From: Chryseobacterium indologenes
GTDB lineage: Bacteria > Bacteroidota > Bacteroidia > Flavobacteriales > Weeksellaceae
Direction: 5' to 3'
NCBI RefSeq assembly: GCF_002025665.1
Contig: NZ_CP018786.1
Span: 2,728,001-2,792,000 of the forward strand
Length of the DNA stretch: 64,000 nucleotides
Part shown: positions 13,860-22,047 of the stretch, one piece after another
Layout of the letters: each line of letters begins with the position of its first letter
Numbering within the stretch: position 1 is the stretch's first letter
Translations under genes and position numbers: made by a program
Notes under the pieces: generated by a model
What the model was told of the DNA's origin: nothing
Database searches by the model: none
The model's input: only the letters and a program-made list of their open reading frames with translations

Positions 13860-16490
13860 TTACACGTTTTTATCATCTTCCAAAAGTTCTTTGGCCTGAT
13901 ATTCCTGAACCAGATCAATGGCATTGGAAATAACATCACTTAAGGCAGTAATAAACGTTCCTTCTTCTGCCATTCCAATCGCATGCTTTAAAGCTTCAAT
14001 CTCTTTAGGAATAATCTCATAACTAACGTCTCTGCCTGCAGAATTAATCCCGTCAATAATCAATCCGTTGATTTCCTCTTCCGTTCTTCCACGTAGATGT
14101 TTCTCATTTCGGATAATAATATAATCGAACATTCTTCCGGCAATTTTTCCGCATTCTCTGATATCATTATCTCTTCGGTCTCCGACACCGGAAATAATAC
14201 CGATTTTCTTTGTAGACTCTACGTTTTTCAGATAATCTTCAATGGCTTCGTATCCTGAAGGATTATGGGCAAAGTCAATCAGAACTTTAAAATTTTTGAA
14301 TTTAAAAACATTCAGTCTTCCAGGAGTAAGCTGAGCACTTGGAATAAACGTTCTCAAAGAGTTCGAAATATCCTCAATTCCAAATCCATAAAGATAACTT
14401 GCCAAACTGGCTGCCAGTACGTTTTCAATCATAAATCTGGCCTTTCCTTCCATCGTAATCGGGAAATCTTTGGCTTTTCCTATTCTGATTTTCCAGTCTC
14501 CTTTTTTGATGGTTACAAAACCTTCTTCAAACACACAGGTGATCTTTCCTTCTTTGGCAAATTTTACAATATGAGGGTTGTTTTCATCCATACTGAAAAT
14601 AGCCACATTAGAATCGAGATCACTCACAATCTTCATGGAATATTCGTTGTCGGCATTCAAAACACTCCAACCACTCTTTTTCACGCTATCCAGTACAACA
14701 CGTTTTACTTTGGTAAGATCTTTCAAACTGTGAATATCATTCATTCCCAGGTGATCTTCTTCAATATTGGTCAGAACTCCGATATCGCATTGTGAAAAAC
14801 CAAGACCGGATCGTAAAATTCCGCCTCTGGCTGTCTCCAGAACTGCAAATTCCACCGTAGGATCTTTTAAGATAAATTCTGCAGAAAGCGGCCCTGTAGT
14901 ATCTCCTTTTGACAGCATGGTATTTTGAATATAAATTCCGTCTGAAGTCGTAAATCCTACTCTGTAACCATTACTTTTTACAATATGAGAGATCAGTCTC
15001 GTTGTGGTTGTTTTTCCATTGGTACCTGTTACCGCAATGATTGGGATGGTAAAAGGTTTTCCTGGAGGATACAGCATATCAACCACCGGAGCAGCCACAT
15101 TTCTTGGTAATCCTTCACTTGGAGCAAGGTGCATTCTGAACCCTGGTGCTGCATTCACTTCAATAATAGCTCCACCACTTTCTTTTAAAGGCTGGGTAAG
15201 GTTTTCTGCCATCACGTCAATACCGCAGACATCCAACCCGATAATTTTAGAAATTCTTTCAGCCATTGTGATATTTTCCGGATGCACCATATCTGTTACA
15301 TCAATGGAAGTTCCTCCGGTAGAAAGATTGGCTGTTGATTTCAGATACACCACTTCTCCTCTTTGAGGAATAGTTTCCAGAGTATATTGAAGTTTATCGA
15401 GTAACTCTAAAGTGTCTTTATCCACTTCAATTTCGGTAAGGACATTTTCATGGCCATAGCCTCTTCTCGGGTCTTTGTTTTCTTTTTCAATAAGCTGCTG
15501 AAGGTTCAGTTCTCCATCTCCTACAACATGGGCAGGAACTCTTCTGGCAGCAGCCACCATTTTATTATTGATGACCAGTATACGGAAGTCGTAGCCAGTG
15601 ATATATTTCTCAACAATTACTTTTCTAGAATATTTCTGAGCGTGCTCAAGACCGATCTTAGCAGCATCCCAATCGTTGACATTAATGGATGATCCTTTTC
15701 CATGGTTTCCATCCAGAGGTTTTAAAACTACAGGATAACCAATTTTTCTGATCACAGCGTTTAATCCTTCTTCATCAAATACCAAGTCTCCAATAGGCAC
15801 GGGAATCGCTGCATCGTGAAGCATTCTTTTGGTAAGTTCTTTATTACAGGCAATATCTACAGCAATAGAACTTGTTTTCCCGGTAATCGTAGCCTGAAAT
15901 CTTTGTTGATTCACTCCATAACCAAGCTGTACCAATGAGTTTGTGCCCAATCTGATCCATGGGATTCTTCTGGAAGCAGCTTCTTCCACAATACTTCCGG
16001 TAGAAGGCCCCAAACGGACACGCTCTCTGATTTCTTTTAATCTATGGATACATGCATTCAAATCATAGTCTTTGCTTTCAACCAGAGCTTCTGCAATCTT
16101 CACAGATTCTTCTGCAGCATAAATTCCGGCATTTTCTTCGATATAATTAAACACCACATTATATACTCCCGGAGTTTTTGTTTCACGGGTTCTTCCAAAC
16201 CCTACATCCATTCCTGCCAGGGTTTGTATTTCCAAAGCAATATGCTCAATGACATGTCCCATCCATGTTCCCGTTTCCACTCTGTGGAAAAAGCCTCCTT
16301 CCACTCCTTCCGAGCATCGGTGCGTCATCAATGATGGGATTAATTTTTCAATCCTTTCCCGGAATCCTTCAATTTTATTGGTAGGATAATTCTCCATTTC
16401 TTCTAAGTCCAACCTCATCTGTATCAGCTTCTTTCTTCTGATGCTCCAGATGTTAGGACCTCTTAGTGCCTGAATCTTTTCGATTTTCAT
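13860..16490 (-). CDS. cphA: Cyanophycin synthetase
   Basis: An 876-residue, three-domain enzyme, normal length for CphA1. It polymerises aspartate into a backbone and attaches arginine to each side chain using ATP. The N domain (1-160) includes HVIEHIALE (79-87). The ATP-grasp domain (about 215-470) has VVLKPLDGNHGKGSSIN (254-270) and AIIEVNAAPGFRMH (441-454). The C-terminal Mur-ligase-like domain starts with the P-loop VTGTNGKTTTTRL (487-499). Both catalytic domains keep their key motifs, so full activity is expected. It is divergent from cyanophycinase across a 198-bp shared promoter region. Cyanophycin is best known from cyanobacteria; presence in a flavobacterium is less often discussed. 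Confidence 0.97.
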   Translation of the reverse strand: MKIEKIQALRGPNIWSIRRKKLIQMRLDLEEMENYPTNKIEGFRERIEKLIPSLMTHRCSEGVEGGFFHRVETGTWMGHVIEHIALEIQTLAGMDVGFGRTRETKTPGVYNVVFNYIEENAGIYAAEESVKIAEALVESKDYDLNACIHRLKEIRERVRLGPSTGSIVEEAASRRIPWIRLGTNSLVQLGYGVNQQRFQATITGKTSSIAVDIACNKELTKRMLHDAAIPVPIGDLVFDEEGLNAVIRKIGYPVVLKPLDGNHGKGSSINVNDWDAAKIGLEHAQKYSRKVIVEKYITGYDFRILVINNKMVAAARRVPAHVVGDGELNLQQLIEKENKDPRRGYGHENVLTEIEVDKDTLELLDKLQYTLETIPQRGEVVYLKSTANLSTGGTSIDVTDMVHPENITMAERISKIIGLDVCGIDVMAENLTQPLKESGGAIIEVNAAPGFRMHLAPSEGLPRNVAAPVVDMLYPPGKPFTIPIIAVTGTNGKTTTTRLISHIVKSNGYRVGFTTSDGIYIQNTMLSKGDTTGPLSAEFILKDPTVEFAVLETARGGILRSGLGFSQCDIGVLTNIEEDHLGMNDIHSLKDLTKVKRVVLDSVKKSGWSVLNADNEYSMKIVSDLDSNVAIFSMDENNPHIVKFAKEGKITCVFEEGFVTIKKGDWKIRIGKAKDFPITMEGKARFMIENVLAASLASYLYGFGIEDISNSLRTFIPSAQLTPGRLNVFKFKNFKVLIDFAHNPSGYEAIEDYLKNVESTKKIGIISGVGDRRDNDIRECGKIAGRMFDYIIIRNEKHLRGRTEEEINGLIIDGINSAGRDVSYEIIPKEIEALKHAIGMAEEGTFITALSDVISNAIDLVQEYQAKELLEDDKNV

Positions 16491-16534
16491 AGTCTATTGG
16501 CATTTTAACAGTTAACAATAACTCCTTTCAAAAC

Positions 16535-16542
16535 CAAAGATA
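16535..16542 (-). promoter_or_regulatory. -7 element of cphA
   Basis: Minus-strand TATCTTTG, exact TAnnTTTG, 44 bp upstream of the cphA start. Confidence 0.6.
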
Positions 16543-16676
16543 ATGTAAAACCCTAAACGAAACTATACCACATTTAAAGATTCGTTAAAAAAAAATTAAT
16601 TTTAATTAACATTCCTAAAACATTAAAAATCAACTAAAGATGGCACGAATTTCGCCAAAGAATGTTAATTATTTTT

Positions 16677-16684
16677 TAATTTTG
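16677..16684 (+). promoter_or_regulatory. -7 element of cphB
   Basis: TAATTTTG ends 4 bp before the cphB ATG at 16689. With usual spacing the transcript would start at or next to the A of the start codon, i.e. a leaderless mRNA. Confidence 0.55.
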
Positions 16685-16688
16685 TACC

Positions 16689-17579
16689 ATGACGAAACCT
16701 GTTGGAAAATTAATAGTTATCGGAGGCGCTGTAAACAAAGGAAGTTTTGCTGAAACCGATTATGATCAGAATATCGAAAAGAATCTTAATTTTTTTGAAC
16801 GTGGGATCTTAAGAAAGATCATCAACGAATCAAAACTGAAAGAAAATTCTGTGATTGAAATCGTTACCACTGCATCTCAAATTCCCCAGATCGTAGGTTC
16901 TGAATATAAAAAAGCATTTGAATTTCTTGGGGCTAAAAATGTAAATGTTCTTGACATCCACAACCGTGAGGAAGCCAATTCTGATGCGATGGTGGCAAGA
17001 GCAAACGCTGCTGATGTCATGATGTTCACAGGAGGAGATCAGTTGAGACTAACTTCTATTCTTGGTGGAACAAGATTTCATGATACCGTTTTATTAAAAT
17101 ATCAGGAACAGGATTTTATTTATTCCGGAACTTCGGCAGGTGCTGCGGCAGCTTCTGAAAATATGATTTATCAGGGAAGCAGCTCTGAAGCTCTATTAAA
17201 AGGAGAAATTAAAACCACTCAAGGATTGGGATTGATCGATAATGTCATCATTGATACGCATTTTGTACAACGAGGAAGAATCGGGCGTCTTTTCCAGGCA
17301 GTAGTCAACAATCCGAGAACTCTGGGAATCGGCCTGGGTGAAGATACGGGACTTTTCATTCATAACGATGTCATGACTGCTGTGGGCTCAGGCCTTGTGA
17401 TCTTAGTTGACGGAAGATTTATCAAAGATACCAACCTTACTAATATCAACCTTGGAGAACCTATTTCTATTGATAATTTAACGGTACATGTGATGTCTAT
17501 GAATGATCATTATGATCTTACAACGAAGACATTAACAATTGAAAACTCTCAGTTTAATCCGATACCACAGGATAAATAG
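16689..17579 (+). CDS. cphB: Cyanophycinase
   Basis: A 296-residue serine exopeptidase of family S51 that releases beta-Asp-Arg dipeptides from cyanophycin. The nucleophile is S149 in YSGTSAGAA; FTGGDQ (113-118) and DTHFVQRGRIGR (189-200) are the other active-site strands typical of cyanophycinases rather than of peptidase E. No signal peptide, so it acts on intracellular granules. It is divergent from cphA, and a downstream isoaspartyl peptidase can complete degradation to free Asp and Arg. The -7 element abuts the ATG, suggesting leaderless translation. Confidence 0.96.
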   Translation: MTKPVGKLIVIGGAVNKGSFAETDYDQNIEKNLNFFERGILRKIINESKLKENSVIEIVTTASQIPQIVGSEYKKAFEFLGAKNVNVLDIHNREEANSDAMVARANAADVMMFTGGDQLRLTSILGGTRFHDTVLLKYQEQDFIYSGTSAGAAAASENMIYQGSSSEALLKGEIKTTQGLGLIDNVIIDTHFVQRGRIGRLFQAVVNNPRTLGIGLGEDTGLFIHNDVMTAVGSGLVILVDGRFIKDTNLTNINLGEPISIDNLTVHVMSMNDHYDLTTKTLTIENSQFNPIPQDK

Positions 17580-17967
17580 CTGATATAATCAAAAAAATAT
17601 TAAAAGCGTCTAAACTTTTTGCAATGATTATTTTTTAACCATAAATTTATAATATTTTAAATACTTAAGTTTTTTATAGTTAAGCTTCATGTATAATAAG
17701 TACACTTAAGTATTCTGAAAATCTTTGATTTTCATCTTATGTAAACTTTTATCCAGAACCATTTTAAACCTACTGAGGTGAGCTAATATGTTTTAACATG
17801 AAAACTTTTGTGACTTTGTGGTTTTATAAAATTTAAACAACTTCATTATTGATGAATATAAAATGGAACTTCGGTTTCATTTTTTTGTTTAAAGTTGAAT
17901 GTTTAATTAGAATATATAAATTAACTTCGTAAAAGAATATCATTTATCAATCATCATCTATAATTTT
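17580..17967. other. Intergenic region with partial repeat copy
   Basis: 388 bp without a gene. It is AT-rich and carries pieces of the repeat at 10921-11097 in the opposite orientation: TGAAAATCTTTGATTTTCA with CTTATGTAAACTTTT after it (17716-17750), and the terminal arm CTTTTGTGACTTTGTGGTTT at 17805-17824. The other end of the element is not recognisable. The promoter of the isoaspartyl peptidase must lie in the last 100 bp. Confidence 0.5.
17713..17825. repeat. Dispersed repeat, copy 2 (degenerate, inverted)
   Basis: Matches the right-hand part of the 10921-11097 element in inverse orientation for the internal block and direct orientation for the terminal arm, so it has been rearranged or decayed. 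See the comparison in the findings. Confidence 0.45.
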
Positions 17968-18810
17968 ATGAAAGTAATTATCCACGGCGGTTTTTTCTCT
18001 GAAAGCGACCAAAGTCATGAAGTAAAAATAGCAAAACAGAACTCTTTAAAAGAAATTGCTCAAAAATCGTTTGAGTATCTTAAAACTCATTCTGCATTTG
18101 ATACGGTTGCCTATGCCGTTTCATTACTGGAGGATGATCCTTTATATAATGCAGGAATCGGTTCTCAGATCCAGAGTGATGGTGTTATCCGTATGAGTGC
18201 TGCCATTATGAATGGAAATACTCAGAGACTAAGTGGTGTAATTAATATTCAAAATGTACAGAATCCTATTTTTGTGGCTAAAGATCTTATCAATGAAGAT
18301 GACAGAGTTTTAGGAGGAAATGGTGCCAAGATCTATGCTACAGAGAATGGATTTGAGAATTTTTCTACAGAAACACCTCAGAGAAGAAAAGAATATGAAG
18401 CCAAACTTGCTAATGGAGGTAAAGGAACTGTGGGCTGTGTAGCCATTGATCAGGAAGGAAAACTAGCTGTTGCCACCTCTACGGGAGGGAAAGGTTTTGA
18501 GATTCCAGGGAGAATTTCGGATTCTGCCACAGTGGCCGGAAATTATGCCAATGCTTTTTGTGCCGTAAGCTGTACCGGCGTAGGTGAAGATATTGTGAGC
18601 AATGCTACTGCTGCCAAAATTGTAACGAGAGTTACAGATGGTATGAACCTTGAACAGGCTTTTAGCAAGACATTTGAAGAACTTGCAGTCATTGGTGGGT
18701 TTGCAGGTGCTATCGCTATTGATAAAGAGGGAAATATTTATCATCAGGATTCATATCCTACTATGGTTTTCGCCAGTTTTGATGGTGAAAATTTTGAAGT
18801 CTTCTCTTAA
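17968..18810 (+). CDS. Isoaspartyl peptidase / L-asparaginase (Ntn hydrolase)
   Basis: A 280-residue family T2 enzyme, self-cleaving before the N-terminal nucleophile Thr154 in GKGTVGCVA. Other family features are IIHGG at the N-terminus, YNAGIGS (60-66), the substrate-binding GRISDSATVAGNYA segment and CTGVGEDI. The internal linker (about 130-153) is charged, as expected for the autoproteolytic loop. It hydrolyses beta-aspartyl dipeptides and asparagine. Lying 388 bp after cyanophycinase on the same strand, it is the natural enzyme to split beta-Asp-Arg to Asp and Arg, the last step of cyanophycin use. It is shorter than plant-type asparaginases and has no signal peptide, so likely cytoplasmic. 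Confidence 0.93.
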   Translation: MKVIIHGGFFSESDQSHEVKIAKQNSLKEIAQKSFEYLKTHSAFDTVAYAVSLLEDDPLYNAGIGSQIQSDGVIRMSAAIMNGNTQRLSGVINIQNVQNPIFVAKDLINEDDRVLGGNGAKIYATENGFENFSTETPQRRKEYEAKLANGGKGTVGCVAIDQEGKLAVATSTGGKGFEIPGRISDSATVAGNYANAFCAVSCTGVGEDIVSNATAAKIVTRVTDGMNLEQAFSKTFEELAVIGGFAGAIAIDKEGNIYHQDSYPTMVFASFDGENFEVFS

Positions 18811-18909
18811 ATTTAACATTTTTTTATAAGTCCAGTTATTTTTTTGGCACGTATTTTACATTATTCATAACAACAAATTTTAATATTAATACTTAAAAAA
18901 ATAGAAATC

Positions 18910-19146
18910 ATGGGAAACAAGACAAAAGGATTATTAGCTTTACTAGGACTAGGTGCATTAGCTTATTGGAAATATAAGAATTCAAGCCCTGAAGATCAAC
19001 AAGCTGTAAAAGATAAAATCAATACTGCAAAAGATAATCTTAATAAGTGGGGAAATGACCTTAAAAGCAAAGCAAATGACGTTGCTTCCCAGGTTCAGAA
19101 TAAAGTAGACGAAGTAAAGACAAAAGCAGAGGATTCCCTAAGCTAA
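18910..19146 (+). CDS. YtxH-like small membrane-anchored protein
   Basis: A 78-residue protein: an N-terminal hydrophobic segment (about 8-21, GLLALLGLGALAYW) then a Lys/Asp/Asn-rich amphipathic helix to the end, with heptad-like repeats (KINTAKDNLNKWGNDLKSK). This matches the YtxH/general-stress, late-embryogenesis-like small protein pattern. The cytoplasmic helix could bind membrane or nucleic acid. Alone between two terminators, so probably its own transcript. Function unknown; stress-linked role inferred from the family only. Confidence 0.8.
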   Translation: MGNKTKGLLALLGLGALAYWKYKNSSPEDQQAVKDKINTAKDNLNKWGNDLKSKANDVASQVQNKVDEVKTKAEDSLS

Positions 19147-19183
19147 TCAACACAGAGCAGTTTTTTTAACATTCATATATAGG

Positions 19184-19220
19184 AAAAAAGTCATCGTAGT
19201 AGTACTACGGTGACTTTTTA
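19184..19220. terminator. Bidirectional terminator
   Basis: AAAAAGTCA / TGACTTTTT arms continued by CGTAG / CTACG, loop TAGTA, with A and T runs on both sides. It serves the plus-strand YtxH-like gene and the minus-strand methyltransferase. Confidence 0.85.
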
Positions 19221-19242
19221 TTGTAATACAACCCTTAAGGTT

Positions 19243-20034
19243 TTATTTTTTCTGTGCTATAAGCGCATAGACAAGAGGTATTTTATTTCCGAACTGTGGA
19301 ATTCTCCATTTTCCTGTTTCAAATTCTTCTACATGCCTGAAACAAGGATATGGTGACCAGTTAAACTCCAGGAAAGTATTCAGTTGTAAATCTTTCTTTA
19401 TCAAATTATCGAGAACTTCTGATAAAGAGTGATTCCACATGACGTATTCCTGCTCAATAGGTGCAGACTGATCCGCATAAGTCCCTTCATAGGTTTCTAC
19501 AATCGGTTTCTCATTGAAATAATTGTAAGCCACTTTTGTAAAGTCATCATCAAACATCCAGACAACAGGATGGAATTCTGCCATAATGAACTTTCCTTCC
19601 GATTTTAAGAAATGATTGATAATTCCAGCCCATTTTTCAAGATCAGGAAGCCATCCTATTGTACCGTAGCTTGTATACACAATATCAAATTTCTGATCCA
19701 GAACATTGGGCAGATTATACACATCTGAACAGATAAATTCTGTATCAGCACCACATTTCCGGGCAAGCTCTCTGGCAGTATCAATAGCTTTATCAGAAAG
19801 GTCTATCCCGGTAACTTTAGCTCCCATTCTTGACAAGGAGATAGAATCCTGACCGAAATGGCACTGCAAATGCAGAATAGTTTTCCCTTTTATATCCCCA
19901 AGAAGATCTAATTCTATTGAGTTCAGAGAGGTTCTCCCTTTTAAAAATTCATCCACAAAGTAGAAATCCGATTTCAGATGAGGTTCTACTTTAGCGTTCC
20001 ATGATTTTTTATTGATTTCTAAGTAATTTTCCAT
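19243..20034 (-). CDS. Class I SAM-dependent methyltransferase
   Basis: A 263-residue Rossmann methyltransferase. Motif I reads ILHLQCHFGQDSISL and the acidic motif II is VTGIDLSD (about residue 75); VYTSYGTIGWLP follows as motif IV. The C-terminal lid contains several aromatic residues. The substrate is not predictable; relatives are annotated only as class I methyltransferases. It ends a minus-strand run (23771 to 19243) and is 20 bp from the membrane protein before it. Confidence 0.85.
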   Translation of the reverse strand: MENYLEINKKSWNAKVEPHLKSDFYFVDEFLKGRTSLNSIELDLLGDIKGKTILHLQCHFGQDSISLSRMGAKVTGIDLSDKAIDTARELARKCGADTEFICSDVYNLPNVLDQKFDIVYTSYGTIGWLPDLEKWAGIINHFLKSEGKFIMAEFHPVVWMFDDDFTKVAYNYFNEKPIVETYEGTYADQSAPIEQEYVMWNHSLSEVLDNLIKKDLQLNTFLEFNWSPYPCFRHVEEFETGKWRIPQFGNKIPLVYALIAQKK

Positions 20035-20054
20035 AGTTTAATTCTTTAAATCAT

Positions 20055-20770
20055 CTATCTCATCCAGCCTTGAACAATATAGTTTTTTGTGATTAATTTT
20101 CTTTCAGGTTTATTGACATCATCTGGTTTAAACCAAACCTCAATTCTACCCCCATAAAACTGTCCCCAATCGCCTTCATAGATTGTAAAGTCATCTTTTA
20201 ATTCAAATCTTTTTAATTCATCTGGCTTATTTTCAACTTCAATCTGGCTTTTCTTTTTTATACTTTCCTCAGAAAGAATCTGGTTTTTAGTAATTTCAAA
20301 TATTTTCAGATATACTTTCCCTTTTTCAATCTTATGTAAAAACAGATCATATTTATACATCCCCGGCTGGAAATAATCGTAAAGAATAAAGTCCCGCTGA
20401 TGAATATTTATTCTGTCATTTTCATCATTAAGCTTCAAAGGTTTTTCAAATTTAATATTTCCGGGAATTTTTAATCCTTCCGCGAAATAATCATAAGGAT
20501 AAAACATCAATGCAAAAGTGAAGTAACCAAAGGTAACCGCCGCCAATGCTACTGTAGAAAGAATCTGCAAAATTCCTTTCAAATAATCTTTCTTTACAAT
20601 CCTGATGATACCCAGAACAAAAGTAATCAGAAGAAAAATAAAAGGAAGAAAACAGCAGATATACAATGTATACCTATTAAATAGAGAAAGTCCAAAAAAA
20701 AGCAGAAGAAAGCTACAAGGGCCGAAACTAATACAGAGTTATACCAATTATTATTAAAAACTTTCCACAT
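20055..20770 (-). CDS. Membrane protein, frame interrupted at a T8 homopolymer
   Basis: The uninterrupted frame (20666-20055, 203 residues) starts at a TTG inside what looks like a transmembrane protein. An ATG at 20768-20770, 9 bp after the upstream gene, opens a matching hydrophobic segment (MWKVFNNNWYNSVLVSALVA). The two frames are offset by one base and meet at eight T (A8 at 20694-20701, plus strand). One added T would fuse them into about 238 residues with three or four membrane helices and a soluble C-terminal domain. Either a sequencing error, a real frameshift or slippage control. No known family recognised. Coordinates given for the restored gene. Confidence 0.6.
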
Positions 20771-20779
20771 ATTGTATGT

Positions 20780-21319
20780 TTATGGAAGTTTCTCCATCAA
20801 TTTTTTCTTTTGCTCCAGAAATTCTTCTTCGCTTAATACTCCGGCTTCCCTTAGTCTGCCCAATTGTTCCAACTGATCTAAAACGCTAGGTTCGGATTTG
20901 CCTTGAAAGGATTTTTCAGGTTGGGACATGAAATCCCTTACTTTTTCGCAAAACAGCTCAGCGTGATACTTTCCTACTCCATCAATCTCTACAATATCAT
21001 CAGTAACCTGAATATCTATAGAAGCCAGTAAGAATTCCGTTTCATATTGTATGGAGCTTATTTTGCTGTAAGAAAAATCTTCTACTTTCAGTCCGTACAT
21101 GAACTCCTTATCTACAAAAATCAGCCTTCTCTCTGTAGCTACTAAGATGATATGATGATTGTTCAGTTTGTTTCTACCTTCTACGAGATAGACAATTCTT
21201 TCATCTGATGATAGGATATCCGGCAATTCATGAATTTCTTTTCGGGCAAATATGGTAGGGCTTATATCGAGATTTTTAAGTTCATCTCTTATTTCGTCAA
21301 GTCTTGATTTTTCACTCAT
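20780..21319 (-). CDS. bPH domain protein with C-terminal SHOCT
   Basis: A 179-residue protein with a bacterial PH-like domain (about 20-125, with HHIILVATERRLIFVDK) and a C-terminal SHOCT helix pair (VLDQLEQLGRLREAGVLSEE). The latter is nearly the same as in the two proteins encoded at 22048-22896 and 22908-23771, so the three are paralogues; this one lacks their N-terminal zinc ribbon. SHOCT segments are short oligomerisation motifs. It is the gene before the frameshifted membrane protein. Function unknown. Confidence 0.82.
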   Translation of the reverse strand: MSEKSRLDEIRDELKNLDISPTIFARKEIHELPDILSSDERIVYLVEGRNKLNNHHIILVATERRLIFVDKEFMYGLKVEDFSYSKISSIQYETEFLLASIDIQVTDDIVEIDGVGKYHAELFCEKVRDFMSQPEKSFQGKSEPSVLDQLEQLGRLREAGVLSEEEFLEQKKKLMEKLP

Positions 21320-21381
21320 AGCATTAGTTTATGGGTCTAAATTACTGTTTATTAGTAATAAAATTTAATTCAATAAAAATA

Positions 21382-22029
21382 TTAGTCTTCTGATGGTATC
21401 ACAATGGAAGTATGCAGACTGTACAGCTTCCAGCCTAAGGTTTCATACAATAGTTTACCTTCTTCCGTAGCCACTAAAAGATTATTGGGACATCCTTTGG
21501 ATAAAGCGATTTTCTCCAATTCTTTCAATAAAAAACGGGCAAGCCCTTTCCTTTGATGATTTTTTTCGGTAATGATCCTGTCATAGATAGCACAACCATC
21601 TATAAGAGAGACACGCCCTATGGAAGCCAGTTCGCCATTTTCGGCTACAATTCTGATCACGAAGGTAGTGTTATATTCAGAAAACATAAAGTGATATCCT
21701 TCTGCAAGACTGGTTTCCGGAAATTCCATCGGGTGAAAACAGGTCATCAGATATCCCTGTGACTGCAGTTGCCATCTTTCAGGGATTTTCTCTATAAACT
21801 CATCAGGAGAAGTGGATACCTTCAGATAAATCCAGGGCTCATCAATTGAATCGGCAAGCTGGAAAAAATCCTCATTAAGCTCAGGAAATACGAAACGTTC
21901 TTTCTGTTTTTCATCTCCTACAGTCACATGGAATCCTGATTTATAGGACACAGGAAAAGGTGTTTCTCTTGACAGGCACCATCCTTTCAGCCAGTTTTCA
22001 ACTATTTTTGAAGATACTTTATCCTTCAT
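21382..22029 (-). CDS. GNAT family N-acetyltransferase
   Basis: A 215-residue acetyltransferase. The acetyl-CoA pyrophosphate loop is in NHQRKGLARFLLKELE (about 166-181), preceded by the beta4 strand ASIGRVSLIDGCAIYDRIIT; the C-terminal ETLGWKLYSLHTSIVI is a typical GNAT end. The N-terminal 100 residues are unusual and may form a separate domain. Acceptor unknown. It lies within the bPH/SHOCT cluster, 19 bp from the next paralogue. Confidence 0.82.
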   Translation of the reverse strand: MKDKVSSKIVENWLKGWCLSRETPFPVSYKSGFHVTVGDEKQKERFVFPELNEDFFQLADSIDEPWIYLKVSTSPDEFIEKIPERWQLQSQGYLMTCFHPMEFPETSLAEGYHFMFSEYNTTFVIRIVAENGELASIGRVSLIDGCAIYDRIITEKNHQRKGLARFLLKELEKIALSKGCPNNLLVATEEGKLLYETLGWKLYSLHTSIVIPSED

Positions 22030-22047
22030 GATTGGGTGTTAAAAGTT

